Shown here in pieces: positions 35,566 to 45,676 of a stretch of DNA of 64,000 nt. Location: NCBI GenBank assembly GCA_031374415.1, contig JANMGB010000119.1:134536-198535 (forward strand). Reading direction: 5' to 3'. Source of the stretch: CANHBY01 sp031374415. Lineage in GTDB: Bacteria; Pseudomonadota; Gammaproteobacteria; Burkholderiales; Burkholderiaceae_C. Below the pieces are notes generated by a model. That model did not search any database, was not told the DNA's origin, and saw only the letters and a list, made by a program, of their open reading frames with translations. The translations under genes and the position numbers were made by a program. Position 1 is the first letter of the stretch. The number at the start of each line of letters is the position of its first letter.

Positions 35566-37895
35566 TTGAAATTGAACTGGATGGCAAAAAGCTTGAAGTG
35601 CTTGAAGGCAGCATGATCATGCATGCCGCGGAAGTGGCGGGTACGTACATTCCTCATTTCTGCTATCACAAGAAGCTCTCCATCGCGGCCAATTGCCGCA
35701 TGTGTTTGGTTGACGTTGAGAAAGCACCTAAGCCCTTGCCCGCTTGTGCCACGCCTGTCACGCAGGGCATGATCGTTCGCACCAAGAGCGATAAAGCCAT
35801 CAAGGCGCAGCAAAGCGTGATGGAGTTTTTGCTCATCAACCACCCGCTCGATTGCCCCATCTGTGACCAGGGCGGCGAATGCCAGCTCCAAGACTTGGCC
35901 GTGGGTTATGGGGGCTCTTCTTCACGCTACACCGAGGAAAAGCGTGTGGTGTTCCACAAGGAAGTGGGTCCGCTGGTTTCTATGCGGGAAATGAGCCGCT
36001 GCATCCACTGCACGCGCTGTGTGCGTTTTGGCCAAGAGGTTGCTGGTGTGATGGAGCTTGGCATGATCCACCGGGGTGAGCACTCCGAGATCACCACCGT
36101 CGCAGGCGACACGATCGACTCCGAGTTGTCGGGCAACATGATTGATATCTGCCCTGTTGGCGCCTTGACCAGCAAGCCCTTTCGCTACAGCGCCCGCACC
36201 TGGGAACTCTCTCGCCGCAAGAGCATCAGCCCGCACGACAGCACCGGGGCCAACCTGGTGGTGCAGGTCAAAGCCAACAAGGTCATGCGTGTCGTTCCTT
36301 TGGAAAACGAAGCGGTCAATGAATGTTGGATCGCTGACCGTGATCGTTTCTCCTACGAAGCCCTGCAGTCGGATGACCGCTTGACCTCTCCCCAAATCAA
36401 GCAGGGCGGTGAGTGGAAGGCGGTCGACTGGAGCACGGCGCTAGAGTACGTGGCCAATGGTCTGAAGCAAATCAAACAAAACCATGGTGCGCAAAGCATT
36501 GGTGCACTCGCCGCGCCGCACAGCACCGTGGAAGAGTTGCACCTGCTGGCCGAACTGGTGCGAGGTTTGGGCAGCGACAACATCGACCACCGCCTGCGCC
36601 ACGCCGACTTCAGCAATGTGGGGGATGCCTCCACGGCCCGTTGGTTGGGCACCTCCATCGCGTCCTTGTCCAACTTACAGCGGGTGTTCGTCGTGGGCTC
36701 ATTCCTGCGCAAAGATCATCCTTTGTTCGCTCAACGCATACGCCAAGCCGCACGCCGGGGAGCGCAGGTACACCGCCTGCAGGCCGTCTCTGACGATTGG
36801 CTCATGCCGGTCGGTGAAACATTGACCGCCACCCCCAGCGACTGGCCCCGTGCCCTGGCCGAAGTGGTCAGTGCCGTCGCACAGATCAAGGGCGTGCCTG
36901 CACCGTCTCTGGTGACCCCCTCGGCAGCCGCCCAAGCCATCGCCCAGTCGCTGCTCAGCGGTGAGAACAAAGCCGTGTTGTTGGGCAATGCTGCCGCCCA
37001 GCATCCCCAGGCTGCGTGCTTGCTGCGCTTGGCCCAATGGATAGGCGAACACACGCAAGCCAGCGTGGGCTACCTGACCGAGGCAGCCAATTCCGTGGGT
37101 GCCCAGTGGGTCGACGCCTTGCCGCGCAATGGTGGCTTGCACGCGCAGCAAATGCTGGCAGGCTCGCTCAAGGCCGTGGTGTTGCTCAACATCGAACCCG
37201 CCCTCGATCTGGCCGATGGCGCCGCCGCTCTCCAAGGTTTGCAAACCGCCGAGATGGTGGTGGCCCTGACGCCCTTTAAGAGCGGCGTTCTCGATTGCGC
37301 CGACGTGATCTTGCCCATTGCCCCATTCACAGAGACGGCAGGCACATTTGTCAACGCCGAGGGCCGAGCGCAGAGCTTTCACGGCGTGGTCAAGCCTTTG
37401 GGTGAAACCCGTCCTGGCTGGAAGGTGTTGCGTGTACTGGGCAACATGCTGGGCCTGAGTGACTTTGCTTTTGAGACCTCAGAGCAGGTGCGCGAAGCGG
37501 CCTTGGGTGACCCTGCCAGTTTCCCCGCGCGCCTCAATAACCGCGTCTCGACGGCGTCACAGCCTGTGCCAGCAGAGCCCTTTGCGGCTGATCGTCTTGA
37601 GCGTCTGGCAGACGTGTCGATCTACGGCACCGACAGCCTGGTGCGTCGCGCAAGCTCTCTGCAGCTCACGTCGGATGCCCGCCCGGTGGTGGTCAGCGTG
37701 TCCACCGCAGTCTGGAACACGCTCGGTCTGACCGAAGGCGGTTCGGTGCGCGTCAAACAAAACGCCGCTTCGCTGGTGTTGCCCGTGCAATGTGATCCCA
37801 GCCTGGCGCCACAAGCTGTGCGCGTGCCTGCGGGCCGCGACATGACCGCCAACCTGGGGCCGTTGTTCGGCCCCATCACTGTCGAGAAGGTCTGA
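35562..37895 (+). CDS. nuoG: NADH-quinone oxidoreductase subunit G
   Basis: 75-kDa subunit, molybdopterin-oxidoreductase-like, 777 aa. N-terminal ferredoxin domain holds N1b (FCYHKKLSIAANCRMC...C), the His/Cys cluster N5 (HPLDCPICDQGGEC) and N4 (CIHCTRCVRF...CPVGAL). In place of the cysteine set that binds the extra cluster N7 in E. coli the sequence reads RRKSISPHDSTGAN, so N7 is absent, as in many bacteria. The C-terminal half is a degenerate Mo-bis-PGD fold with no cofactor expected. Confidence 0.95.
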   Translation: MIEIELDGKKLEVLEGSMIMHAAEVAGTYIPHFCYHKKLSIAANCRMCLVDVEKAPKPLPACATPVTQGMIVRTKSDKAIKAQQSVMEFLLINHPLDCPICDQGGECQLQDLAVGYGGSSSRYTEEKRVVFHKEVGPLVSMREMSRCIHCTRCVRFGQEVAGVMELGMIHRGEHSEITTVAGDTIDSELSGNMIDICPVGALTSKPFRYSARTWELSRRKSISPHDSTGANLVVQVKANKVMRVVPLENEAVNECWIADRDRFSYEALQSDDRLTSPQIKQGGEWKAVDWSTALEYVANGLKQIKQNHGAQSIGALAAPHSTVEELHLLAELVRGLGSDNIDHRLRHADFSNVGDASTARWLGTSIASLSNLQRVFVVGSFLRKDHPLFAQRIRQAARRGAQVHRLQAVSDDWLMPVGETLTATPSDWPRALAEVVSAVAQIKGVPAPSLVTPSAAAQAIAQSLLSGENKAVLLGNAAAQHPQAACLLRLAQWIGEHTQASVGYLTEAANSVGAQWVDALPRNGGLHAQQMLAGSLKAVVLLNIEPALDLADGAAALQGLQTAEMVVALTPFKSGVLDCADVILPIAPFTETAGTFVNAEGRAQSFHGVVKPLGETRPGWKVLRVLGNMLGLSDFAFETSEQVREAALGDPASFPARLNNRVSTASQPVPAEPFAADRLERLADVSIYGTDSLVRRASSLQLTSDARPVVVSVSTAVWNTLGLTEGGSVRVKQNAASLVLPVQCDPSLAPQAVRVPAGRDMTANLGPLFGPITVEKV

Positions 37896-37902
37896 GGCGC
37901 AC

Positions 37903-39009
37903 ATGCTCGAAATTTTGCACACCTTCCAAGCCTGGGGCGCAAGCACGCTGGGCGTCGCCTGGACCTTCGTGTGGACCTTGCTCAAGATCGTGGCGCTGGT
38001 GTTGCCACTGATGATCTGTGTGGCCTACCTCACGCTTTGGGAGCGCAAGGCCATCGGCTGGACCCAAATTCGTCCAGGGCCCAATCGGGTCGGGCCGCTG
38101 GGTTTGCTGCAACCCATCGCTGACGCGGTGAAGCTGATCTTCAAGGAAATCATCGTTCCTTCTGCGGCCAGCAAGGCCTTGTTTTTCATTGCGCCGGTCA
38201 TGACCATCATGCCAGCTTTGGCGGCTTGGGCCGTGGTGCCTTTCGGGCCGGATGCGGCCCTGGCCAACATCAACGCTGGCCTGCTGTTCCTGATGGCCAT
38301 CACCTCCATGGAGGTGTACGGTGTGATTGTGGCGGGTTGGGCTTCCAACTCAAAGTACGCCTTCCTGGGCGCGCTGCGTGCTTCAGCCCAAATGGTCAGC
38401 TACGAAATCGCCATGGGCTTTTGCCTGGTGGTCGTGTTGATGGTCTCAGGCACCCTGAACATGACTCAAATCGTGCTGGGGCAGGGCCGTGGCCTGTTCG
38501 CTGACATGGGCGTTCCCTTCCTGAGCTGGAACTGGCTGCCCCTGCTGCCCATCTTCGTGGTCTACGTGATTGCCGGCATTGCCGAGACCAACCGCCACCC
38601 CTTTGACGTGGTCGAGGGCGAGTCTGAGATCGTGGCGGGTCACATGGTCGAGTACTCGGGCATGTCATTTGCCATGTTTTTCTTGGCCGAGTACGCCAAC
38701 ATCATTCTCGTGTCGGCCCTGGCTGCGCTCTTGTTCATGGGCGGCTGGATCGCGCCCGTGTCTTTCTCTGCCCTGGGGCTGAGCACGCCAAGGTGGATTG
38801 AAGAAACCATGTGGTTTTGGAATTGGTTCTGGCTGTTCGGCAAGACATTCATGGTTTGCACCCTGTTCTTGTGGGTTCGCGCCACATTCCCGCGCTTCCG
38901 TTACGACCAAATTATGCGTTTGGGCTGGAAGATTTTCATCCCTGTCACCTTGGTGTGGCTGGTGGTGGTGGGCCTGTGGATCCAGTCGCCCTGGAACATC
39001 TGGAACTAG
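37903..39009 (+). CDS. nuoH: NADH-quinone oxidoreductase subunit H
   Basis: Membrane subunit lining the quinone tunnel, 368 aa, about eight helices. ERKAIGWTQIRPGPNRVGPLGLLQPIADAVKL and AETNRHPFDVVEGESEIVAGHMVEYSGM are the diagnostic loops with conserved acidic residues. Seven bases follow nuoG. Confidence 0.96.
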   Translation: MLEILHTFQAWGASTLGVAWTFVWTLLKIVALVLPLMICVAYLTLWERKAIGWTQIRPGPNRVGPLGLLQPIADAVKLIFKEIIVPSAASKALFFIAPVMTIMPALAAWAVVPFGPDAALANINAGLLFLMAITSMEVYGVIVAGWASNSKYAFLGALRASAQMVSYEIAMGFCLVVVLMVSGTLNMTQIVLGQGRGLFADMGVPFLSWNWLPLLPIFVVYVIAGIAETNRHPFDVVEGESEIVAGHMVEYSGMSFAMFFLAEYANIILVSALAALLFMGGWIAPVSFSALGLSTPRWIEETMWFWNWFWLFGKTFMVCTLFLWVRATFPRFRYDQIMRLGWKIFIPVTLVWLVVVGLWIQSPWNIWN

Positions 39010-39030
39010 TCGCAAGAAGGAAGGTTTGTC

Positions 39031-39525
39031 ATGGCGGTCGCCAACATCAAGCAGCTGTTCTCCAGCTTCATGCTCGTCGAGCTTTTCAAGGGCATGGCCC
39101 TGACGGGGCGGCATTTCTTTGCCCGCAAGATCACAATTCAGTTTCCTGAAGAGCGCACCCCTGCGTCACCGCGTTTTCGGGGCCTGCATGCTTTGCGTCG
39201 CTACGACAACGGTGAAGAGCGCTGCATCGCATGCAAGCTGTGCGAGGCCGTGTGTCCCGCCATGGCCATCACCATCGAGTCTGAGGTGCGCGATGATGGC
39301 TCACGCCGCACCACCCGCTACGACATCGATCTGACCAAGTGCATTTTTTGCGGCTTCTGCGAAGAAAGCTGCCCCGTCGACTCGATTGTCGAAACCCATA
39401 TTTTTGAGTACCACGGCGAAAAGCGTGGCGACCTGTATTTCACCAAAGACATGTTGCTGGCGGTCGGTGACCGCTACGAAAAGGAAATTGCTGCCAACCG
39501 CGAGGCAGATGCTTCTTATCGTTGA
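39031..39525 (+). CDS. nuoI: NADH-quinone oxidoreductase subunit I
   Basis: 8-iron ferredoxin subunit with 4Fe-4S clusters N6a and N6b: CIACKLCEAVCPAMAI and CIFCGFCEESCPVDSI. 164 aa with an amphipathic N-terminal helix; AAGGAAGG upstream of the ATG. Confidence 0.96.
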   Translation: MAVANIKQLFSSFMLVELFKGMALTGRHFFARKITIQFPEERTPASPRFRGLHALRRYDNGEERCIACKLCEAVCPAMAITIESEVRDDGSRRTTRYDIDLTKCIFCGFCEESCPVDSIVETHIFEYHGEKRGDLYFTKDMLLAVGDRYEKEIAANREADASYR

Positions 39526-39545
39526 TACGGCCAGCTGAACACCAC

Positions 39546-40184
39546 ATGAACATGACCCCCGTTTTCTTCTACATTTTTGCTGCCGTGCTGTTGTTCGCAG
39601 CGTTCCGCGTGATCACTGCCCGCAGCCCTGTGCATGCGGCCTTGTTCCTTGTGCTGTCCTTCTTTTCCGCATCTTGCATCTGGGTCCTGCTGGAGGCCGA
39701 GTTTTTGGCCATCACATTGGTCTTGGTCTATGTGGGTGCCGTGATGGTGCTGTTTTTGTTCGTGGTGATGATGCTCGACGTCAACAGCGAATCCTTCCGT
39801 GAAGGTTTTTGGAAGCACTTTCCGGTGGCCGCTTTCGTCGGGGTGGTGATTGCCCTAGAGATGGCCTTGGTCTTGATCCCCGGCTTTGATGTGCGATCAG
39901 CACCGGTTGATCCGCGCTTGGCCGAGATGGGCAACACCAAGCTCTTGGGCATCGAGCTCTATACCAACTACCTCTATCCCTTGCAAATCGCGGCTGTGTT
40001 GCTCCTGGTGGCGATTGTGGCCGCCATAGCGCTCACCCTGCGCCAGCGCAAAGACTCCAAGTACGTTAACCCCTCAGATCAGGTGCATGTCAAGCGTGCT
40101 GACCGCGTGCGCCTGATCAAGATGCAACCCACGATCGAGGCGCCGGATGTGCCTTCAGAGCCCTCCCCAGGAGACAAGGCATGA
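39546..40184 (+). CDS. nuoJ: NADH-quinone oxidoreductase subunit J
   Basis: ND6-type membrane subunit, five helices, 212 aa. Starts MNMTPVFFYIFAAVLL at 39546; the pi-bulge region VLVYVGAVMVLFLFVVMMLD is conserved. A charged cytosolic tail of about 40 residues follows the last helix. Overlaps nuoK by ATGA. Confidence 0.94.
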   Translation: MNMTPVFFYIFAAVLLFAAFRVITARSPVHAALFLVLSFFSASCIWVLLEAEFLAITLVLVYVGAVMVLFLFVVMMLDVNSESFREGFWKHFPVAAFVGVVIALEMALVLIPGFDVRSAPVDPRLAEMGNTKLLGIELYTNYLYPLQIAAVLLLVAIVAAIALTLRQRKDSKYVNPSDQVHVKRADRVRLIKMQPTIEAPDVPSEPSPGDKA

Positions 40185-40510
40185 GTTTCTCCCAACTCGC
40201 ATTGGGTCATTACCTGACCCTGGGGGCGATTTTGTTCGCCTTCTCAGTCATCGGTATTTTCCTCAACCGCAAGAACTTGATCGTGTTGCTCATGGCCATC
40301 GAGCTCATGCTGCTGGCGGTCAACATCAACTTCGTGGCCTTCTCACACTACCTGCCCCTGGCGGCTGATCGCATGGCGGGGCAGGTCTTTGTTTTCTTCA
40401 TCTTGACAGTGGCTGCGGCTGAATCGGCGATTGGTTTGGCGATTCTCGTGGTCTTGTTCCGCAATCGCTCGACCATCAGCGTCGAGGAGATGGACGCCCT
40501 TCAAGGCTGA
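40181..40510 (+). CDS. nuoK: NADH-quinone oxidoreductase subunit K
   Basis: ND4L-type subunit, 109 aa and three helices, with the two buried glutamates of the proton path in LMAIELMLLAVNINFVAFS and TVAAAESAIGLAILV. The nine-residue N-terminus before LGHYL is slightly longer than in E. coli. Confidence 0.95.
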   Translation: MSFSQLALGHYLTLGAILFAFSVIGIFLNRKNLIVLLMAIELMLLAVNINFVAFSHYLPLAADRMAGQVFVFFILTVAAAESAIGLAILVVLFRNRSTISVEEMDALQG

Positions 40511-40536
40511 TCCAGTAATCCCACAAGCACAAGAAC

Positions 40537-42567
40537 ATGTCTACACAACTCTCGCAAAACATGCTGCTGCTGGTGCCGCTGGCCCCCTTGGTGGGTTCCG
40601 TGGTGGCCGGCATGATGGGCCGGGTGGTCGGACGGCGCGGCGCACATTGGGTCGCCATCCTGGGGGTGTTGCTATCTTTTGTGGTTTCGGCCTTGGTGCT
40701 CAAGGCCGTGGTTCTGGAGGGTGCCCGTTTCAACGGCACCGTTTACGAGTGGATGGTCTTGGGCTCGCTCAAGATGGAGGTTGGGTTCATGATCGATGGT
40801 CTGTCGGCCATGATGATGTGCGTGGTGACCTTCGTGTCGCTGATGGTGCACATCTACACCATCGGCTACATGTCCGAAGACCCCGGCTACCAGCGCTTCT
40901 TCAGCTACATCTCCTTGTTCACCTTCGCCATGCTGATGCTGGTGATGAGCAACAACCTGCTGCAATTGTTCTTTGGTTGGGAAGCGGTGGGCTTGGTGTC
41001 TTACCTGTTGATTGGCTTTTGGCATCAAAAGCCAACGGCTATTTTTGCCAATATGAAAGCGTTCCTGGTCAACCGGGTGGGTGACTTTGGCTTCATCTTG
41101 GGCATTGGCCTGATCGTGGCTTTTGGCAACACGCTCAACTACACCGAGATCTTCGCCAAGGGCGATCTGCTGGCCAAATACCTGCTGCCGGGCACTGATT
41201 GGATGCTGATCACCGTGATCTGCATCTGCCTGTTCATTGGCGCCATGGGCAAGAGTGCGCAATTCCCACTGCATGTGTGGTTGCCCGACTCGATGGAAGG
41301 CCCGACCCCCATTTCCGCACTGATCCACGCGGCAACCATGGTGACGGCTGGCATCTTCATGGTGGCCCGCATGTCGCCCTTGTTTGAGTTGTCAGACACG
41401 GCGCTGAGCTTCGTGATGGTGATCGGTGCCATCACGGCGCTGTTCATGGGCTTCATGGGGATCATTCAAAACGACATCAAGCGTGTGGTGGCTTACTCGA
41501 CCCTGTCGCAGCTGGGTTACATGACCGTGGCGCTGGGGGCTTCCGCTTACTCGGTGGCTGTCTTCCACCTGATGACGCACGCGTTCTTCAAAGCCTTGCT
41601 GTTCTTGGGCGCCGGCTCGGTCATCATTGGCATGCACCACGACCAAGACATTCGCAACATGGGCGGTCTGCGCAAATACATGCCGATCACCTGGCTCACC
41701 TCGCTGCTGGGCTCACTCGCCTTGATTGGCACCCCTTTGTTCTCCGGTTTTTACTCCAAAGACAGCATCATCGAGGCGGTGCATGAAAGCAATTTATGGG
41801 GCGCGAGCTTTGCCAGCTTTGCCGTTTTGGCGGGGGTGTTTGTCACGGCCTTCTATTCATTCCGCATGTACTTCCTGGTCTTCCACGGCAAAGAGCGCTT
41901 CCGCCACAAGCCTTTCCCCGGCGAACATGACCACCACGATGCCCACGGGAAGGTTCATGAACCTCATGAGTCGCCTTGGGTCGTGACCTTGCCACTGATT
42001 TTGCTGGCCATTCCGTCGGTGTTCATTGGCTACCTCACGATCGAGGATCTGCTTTATGGCAACTTGTTCACGGGCGCGATTGTTGTCAACAACAGCTTGC
42101 ACCCCGCCATGCACACCTTGGCCCAAGAGTTCCATGGTGCTTGGGCCATGGCGGTACACGCCCTGGGGACGCCGCCGTTGTGGCTGGCGGTGGCAGGCGT
42201 TGCCACAGCGTACCTGTTCTATATGCGCAAGCCGCAAATTCCGGCTGCCATGGAGGCCGCCTTCCCCCTGACCGTGTTCAAGCGCGTCTTGGAGAACAAG
42301 TACTACCTCGACGCCTTCAACGAGAAGGTGTTGGCTGCAGGCGCGCGCTTGTTGGGGCAAGGTTTGTGGAAGGTCGGTGACGTGGGCTTGATTGATGGGC
42401 TCGTGAATGGTTCTGCTCGCACTGTGGGCCTGGTGTCGTCCCTCGTTCGTTTGGTGCAGACGGGGCATCTCTACTGGTACGCCCTGGTCATGATTTTGGG
42501 GGTCATTGGTTTGATGACCTGGCAGCTGTGGCCCCACCTGAGCAGCCTTGTGAGTCGGTCCTTCTGA
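40537..42567 (+). CDS. nuoL: NADH-quinone oxidoreductase subunit L
   Basis: Distal antiporter-like proton-pumping subunit, 676 aa, with about 16 helices including the long lateral helix at the C-terminus. Key lysine/glutamate regions: NLLQLFFGWEAVGLVSYLLIGFW, GKSAQFPLHVWLPDSMEGPTPISALIHAATMVTAG, IKRVVAYSTLSQLGYM. A His-rich loop (GEHDHHDAHGKVHEPHE, about 465-481) precedes the last section and is typical for this group. Confidence 0.96.
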   Translation: MSTQLSQNMLLLVPLAPLVGSVVAGMMGRVVGRRGAHWVAILGVLLSFVVSALVLKAVVLEGARFNGTVYEWMVLGSLKMEVGFMIDGLSAMMMCVVTFVSLMVHIYTIGYMSEDPGYQRFFSYISLFTFAMLMLVMSNNLLQLFFGWEAVGLVSYLLIGFWHQKPTAIFANMKAFLVNRVGDFGFILGIGLIVAFGNTLNYTEIFAKGDLLAKYLLPGTDWMLITVICICLFIGAMGKSAQFPLHVWLPDSMEGPTPISALIHAATMVTAGIFMVARMSPLFELSDTALSFVMVIGAITALFMGFMGIIQNDIKRVVAYSTLSQLGYMTVALGASAYSVAVFHLMTHAFFKALLFLGAGSVIIGMHHDQDIRNMGGLRKYMPITWLTSLLGSLALIGTPLFSGFYSKDSIIEAVHESNLWGASFASFAVLAGVFVTAFYSFRMYFLVFHGKERFRHKPFPGEHDHHDAHGKVHEPHESPWVVTLPLILLAIPSVFIGYLTIEDLLYGNLFTGAIVVNNSLHPAMHTLAQEFHGAWAMAVHALGTPPLWLAVAGVATAYLFYMRKPQIPAAMEAAFPLTVFKRVLENKYYLDAFNEKVLAAGARLLGQGLWKVGDVGLIDGLVNGSARTVGLVSSLVRLVQTGHLYWYALVMILGVIGLMTWQLWPHLSSLVSRSF

Positions 42568-42589
42568 TTAGGCTGCGGAGAAAAAGAAC

Positions 42590-44074
42590 ATGCCTTTGTT
42601 GAGTTTGGCAATCTGGTTGCCTATTTTTTCTGGTCTCTTCCTGCTGTCCATGGGGCGGCAAGACCAAGTGCGGTTGGTGCGTTGGTTGGCGTTGCTGGCT
42701 GCGCTGGCCAGCTTTGCCGTCACCCTGCCGCTGATCCTGGGGTTTGATACAAGCACCGCGGGCATGCAGTTTCAGGAAGACTTGGCTTGGATCTACAACC
42801 TTCACGTACGCTACCACCTCGGTGTTGACGGTATTTCGGTGTGGTTCGTGCTGCTCACGGCCTTCATCACGATCATCGTCGTCCTTGCAGCGTGGGAGGT
42901 GATCACGGAGCGCGTCAATCAATACATGGGCGCCTTCCTGATCCTCTCCGGCATCATGGTGGGAGTGTTTTGTGCCCTGGACGGCTTGTTGTTCTATATC
43001 TTCTTTGAGGCCACCTTGATCCCCATGTACGTCATCATTGGCGTCTGGGGTGGTCCACGTCGGGTGTATGCCGCGTTCAAGTTTTTCCTCTACTCCTTGG
43101 CAGGCTCTCTGTTGATGTTGGTGGCGCTGATTTACCTCTATAGCCAATCCGGCAGCTTCAGTATTCTGGCCTGGCACAAGCTCCCCTTGTCCATGTCGGC
43201 CCAGACCTGGCTTTTCTTTGCCTTCTTTGCTGCGTTTGCTGTCAAGGTGCCGATGTGGCCCGTCCACACCTGGCTGCCCGACGCCCACGTCGAGGCTCCG
43301 ACAGGGGGCTCGGTGGTGCTGGCCGCCATCATGCTCAAGCTGGGGGCTTATGGCTTTGTGCGTTTTTCATTGCCCATCACCCCGGATGCTGCGACCCACT
43401 GGAGCTGGGTGATCATTGCCTTGTCGCTGACGGCGGTGCTCTACATTGGCTTGGTGGCTTTGGTTCAGCAGGACATGAAGAAGCTGGTGGCTTACTCCAG
43501 CATTGCCCACATGGGTTTTGTGACGCTCGGATTTTTCATGTTCAATGAGCTGAGCATGTCAGGTGCTCTGGTTCAGATGATCTCTCACGGTTTTGTGTCG
43601 GGTGCCATGTTTTTGTGTATTGGCGTCCTCTACGACCGCATGCACTCCCGCGAGATCGCCAGCTACGGCGGGGTGGTCACCAAGATGCCCACCTTTGTGG
43701 CTTTCGCTGTGTTCTTTGCCATGGCCAACTGCGGTCTGCCGGGCACCGCGGGTTTCGTGGGCGAGTGGATGGTCATTTTGGGCGCCGTCCAGTACAACTT
43801 CCTGATTGGCATCCTGGCGGCCACCACCCTGGTGTTTGGCGCCGCGTACACCTTGTGGATGGTCAAACGGGTGTACTTTGGCCCGGTCACCAATGAGCAC
43901 GTGAACGAGCTCACCGACATCAATGGCCGCGAAAAGCTGATGTTGAGCGTGCTGGCTGTCGTGGTGCTGGCCATGGGCGTCTACCCCAAGCCTTTCACCG
44001 ACACCATGCATGTTTCGGTGACCGAATTGCTCAAGCACGTGGCCATTTCGAAGCTGCCGCAGCCAGGGCGCTGA
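42590..44074 (+). CDS. nuoM: NADH-quinone oxidoreductase subunit M
   Basis: Middle antiporter-like subunit, 494 aa, about 14 helices. LLFYIFFEATLIPMYVIIGVWGG carries the conserved Glu, and KVPMWPVHTWLPDAHVEAPTGGSVVLAAIMLKLGAYG and KKLVAYSSIAHMGFV carry the lysines of the half-channels. Starts 22 bp after nuoL. Confidence 0.96.
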   Translation: MPLLSLAIWLPIFSGLFLLSMGRQDQVRLVRWLALLAALASFAVTLPLILGFDTSTAGMQFQEDLAWIYNLHVRYHLGVDGISVWFVLLTAFITIIVVLAAWEVITERVNQYMGAFLILSGIMVGVFCALDGLLFYIFFEATLIPMYVIIGVWGGPRRVYAAFKFFLYSLAGSLLMLVALIYLYSQSGSFSILAWHKLPLSMSAQTWLFFAFFAAFAVKVPMWPVHTWLPDAHVEAPTGGSVVLAAIMLKLGAYGFVRFSLPITPDAATHWSWVIIALSLTAVLYIGLVALVQQDMKKLVAYSSIAHMGFVTLGFFMFNELSMSGALVQMISHGFVSGAMFLCIGVLYDRMHSREIASYGGVVTKMPTFVAFAVFFAMANCGLPGTAGFVGEWMVILGAVQYNFLIGILAATTLVFGAAYTLWMVKRVYFGPVTNEHVNELTDINGREKLMLSVLAVVVLAMGVYPKPFTDTMHVSVTELLKHVAISKLPQPGR

Positions 44075-44154
44075 GGGCGATGGTGTGATGACCGTGCTCC
44101 CCCCGCCTGTGGCCGAGTGGTCGGGCCTCGTTGATTTTCTCTAGATTGAATGCG

Positions 44155-45657
44155 ATGAACATGCACTGGTTCTCCACTTTCCTGTCCCATTTTTCTGGCC
44201 TTCTGCCCGAGCTTGCCCTGTTGTGTTGCGCACTGCTTGTGACGCTGGCTGACCTGTGGGTTAAGCACCCTGGCCGGGCACCCACGTATTGGTTGACGCA
44301 AGCGTCTTTGGTTCTCGTGGCCTGTTTGCATTGGTCCTTGTTTGAAGATGGCAAGGCCGAGTACCTGATGAACGAGATGGTGGTCTCGGATCCCTTGGGG
44401 CACTTACTGGGTTTCTATGCATCGCTGGCAGTGATGGTTACCCTGGTTTACGCGCGGGGGTATGCGGCAGCGCACGACATTCTCAAGGGTGAGCTGTTTT
44501 CCTTGTCTCTGTTTTCGCTGTTGGGCATTTTCATCATGCTGTCGGCTAACAACTTCTTGGTCACCTACTTGGGCCTGGAGTTAATGAGCTTGTCGCTCTA
44601 CGCTCTCACGGCCCTGAGGCGTGATCAGGCGAATGCCACGGAAGCGGCGATGAAGTACTTTGTGCTTGGGGCTTTGGCCAGTGGCTTCTTGCTCTACGGT
44701 TTGTCCATGATGTATGGCGCCACCGGTTCATTGACGATTCGTGAGGTCTTTGAGGCCATCTCCACAGGTCGGATCAACAAGGCGGTGCTGGTGTTTGGGG
44801 TAGTGTTCGTGGTGGCGGGTCTGGCTTTCAAGCTGGGTGCCGTGCCGTTCCACATGTGGGTGCCGGATGTCTATCAAGGCTCGCCCACAGGGGTGACCCT
44901 GCTGCTGGCTGGTGCGCCCAAGCTGGCGGCCTTTGCCTTGGCCTTCCGCTTGTTGGTGGAGGGCATGTCGGGGCTGGCCGCTGACTGGCAGCAAATGCTC
45001 ATGCTGCTGGCCGTCGCTTCCATGGCTTTGGGCAATCTGGCCGCCATCGCCCAAACCAATCTCAAGCGCATGTTGGCTTACTCCACCATTGCGCAAATTG
45101 GCTTCATGTTGCTGGGCTTTACCCCCACCGTGGTTCAATTGACCACCGACTCGGCTGCCAATGGCTACAGCTCGGCCATGTTCTATCTGGTGAGCTACGT
45201 GTTGACCACCTTGGGTACCTTTGGCGTCGTGATGCTCTTGTCGCGGCAGGGTTTTGAGGCCGACAAACTCAGTGACTTCAAAGGTCTGGCCCGGCGCAGT
45301 CCTTGGTTCGCTGCGGTCATGGCCATCTTCATGTTCTCGTTGGCCGGGATTCCACCCACCGTGGGGTTCGCAGGCAAGTTGGCTGTGCTGCAAGCCTTGA
45401 TCACTACCAACGACCCGTTCTACATCGGCTTGGCCGTGGTGGCCGTGATGCTGTCTCTGATCGGTGCTTTTTACTACCTTCGTGTGGTCAAACTCATGTA
45501 CTTTGACGAGCCCACCGACACGCATGCACTGCAAGCCACCGGGGATGTTCGTGCCGTGCTGTCCCTGAATGGCGTGGCCGTCTTGTTTTTCGGCATCTTG
45601 CCCGGTGGGCTGATGGCTTTGTGCATCGAGGCCGTGCGCAAAGCGTTGAGTACCTGA
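44155..45657 (+). CDS. nuoN: NADH-quinone oxidoreductase subunit N
   Basis: Third antiporter-like subunit, 500 aa from the ATG at 44155 (MNMHWFSTFLSHFSGLLPELALL); in-frame codons extend upstream to a TTG at 44131 but lack a ribosome site. Conserved YLGLELMSLSLYALTALRRD, FKLGAVPFHMWVPDVYQGSPTGVTLLLAGAPKLAAFA and KRMLAYSTIAQIGFM. The 80-bp gap after nuoM is the largest in the operon. Last nuo gene. Confidence 0.95.
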   Translation: MNMHWFSTFLSHFSGLLPELALLCCALLVTLADLWVKHPGRAPTYWLTQASLVLVACLHWSLFEDGKAEYLMNEMVVSDPLGHLLGFYASLAVMVTLVYARGYAAAHDILKGELFSLSLFSLLGIFIMLSANNFLVTYLGLELMSLSLYALTALRRDQANATEAAMKYFVLGALASGFLLYGLSMMYGATGSLTIREVFEAISTGRINKAVLVFGVVFVVAGLAFKLGAVPFHMWVPDVYQGSPTGVTLLLAGAPKLAAFALAFRLLVEGMSGLAADWQQMLMLLAVASMALGNLAAIAQTNLKRMLAYSTIAQIGFMLLGFTPTVVQLTTDSAANGYSSAMFYLVSYVLTTLGTFGVVMLLSRQGFEADKLSDFKGLARRSPWFAAVMAIFMFSLAGIPPTVGFAGKLAVLQALITTNDPFYIGLAVVAVMLSLIGAFYYLRVVKLMYFDEPTDTHALQATGDVRAVLSLNGVAVLFFGILPGGLMALCIEAVRKALST

Positions 45658-45676
45658 ACGACCCTCATCCTGGATC

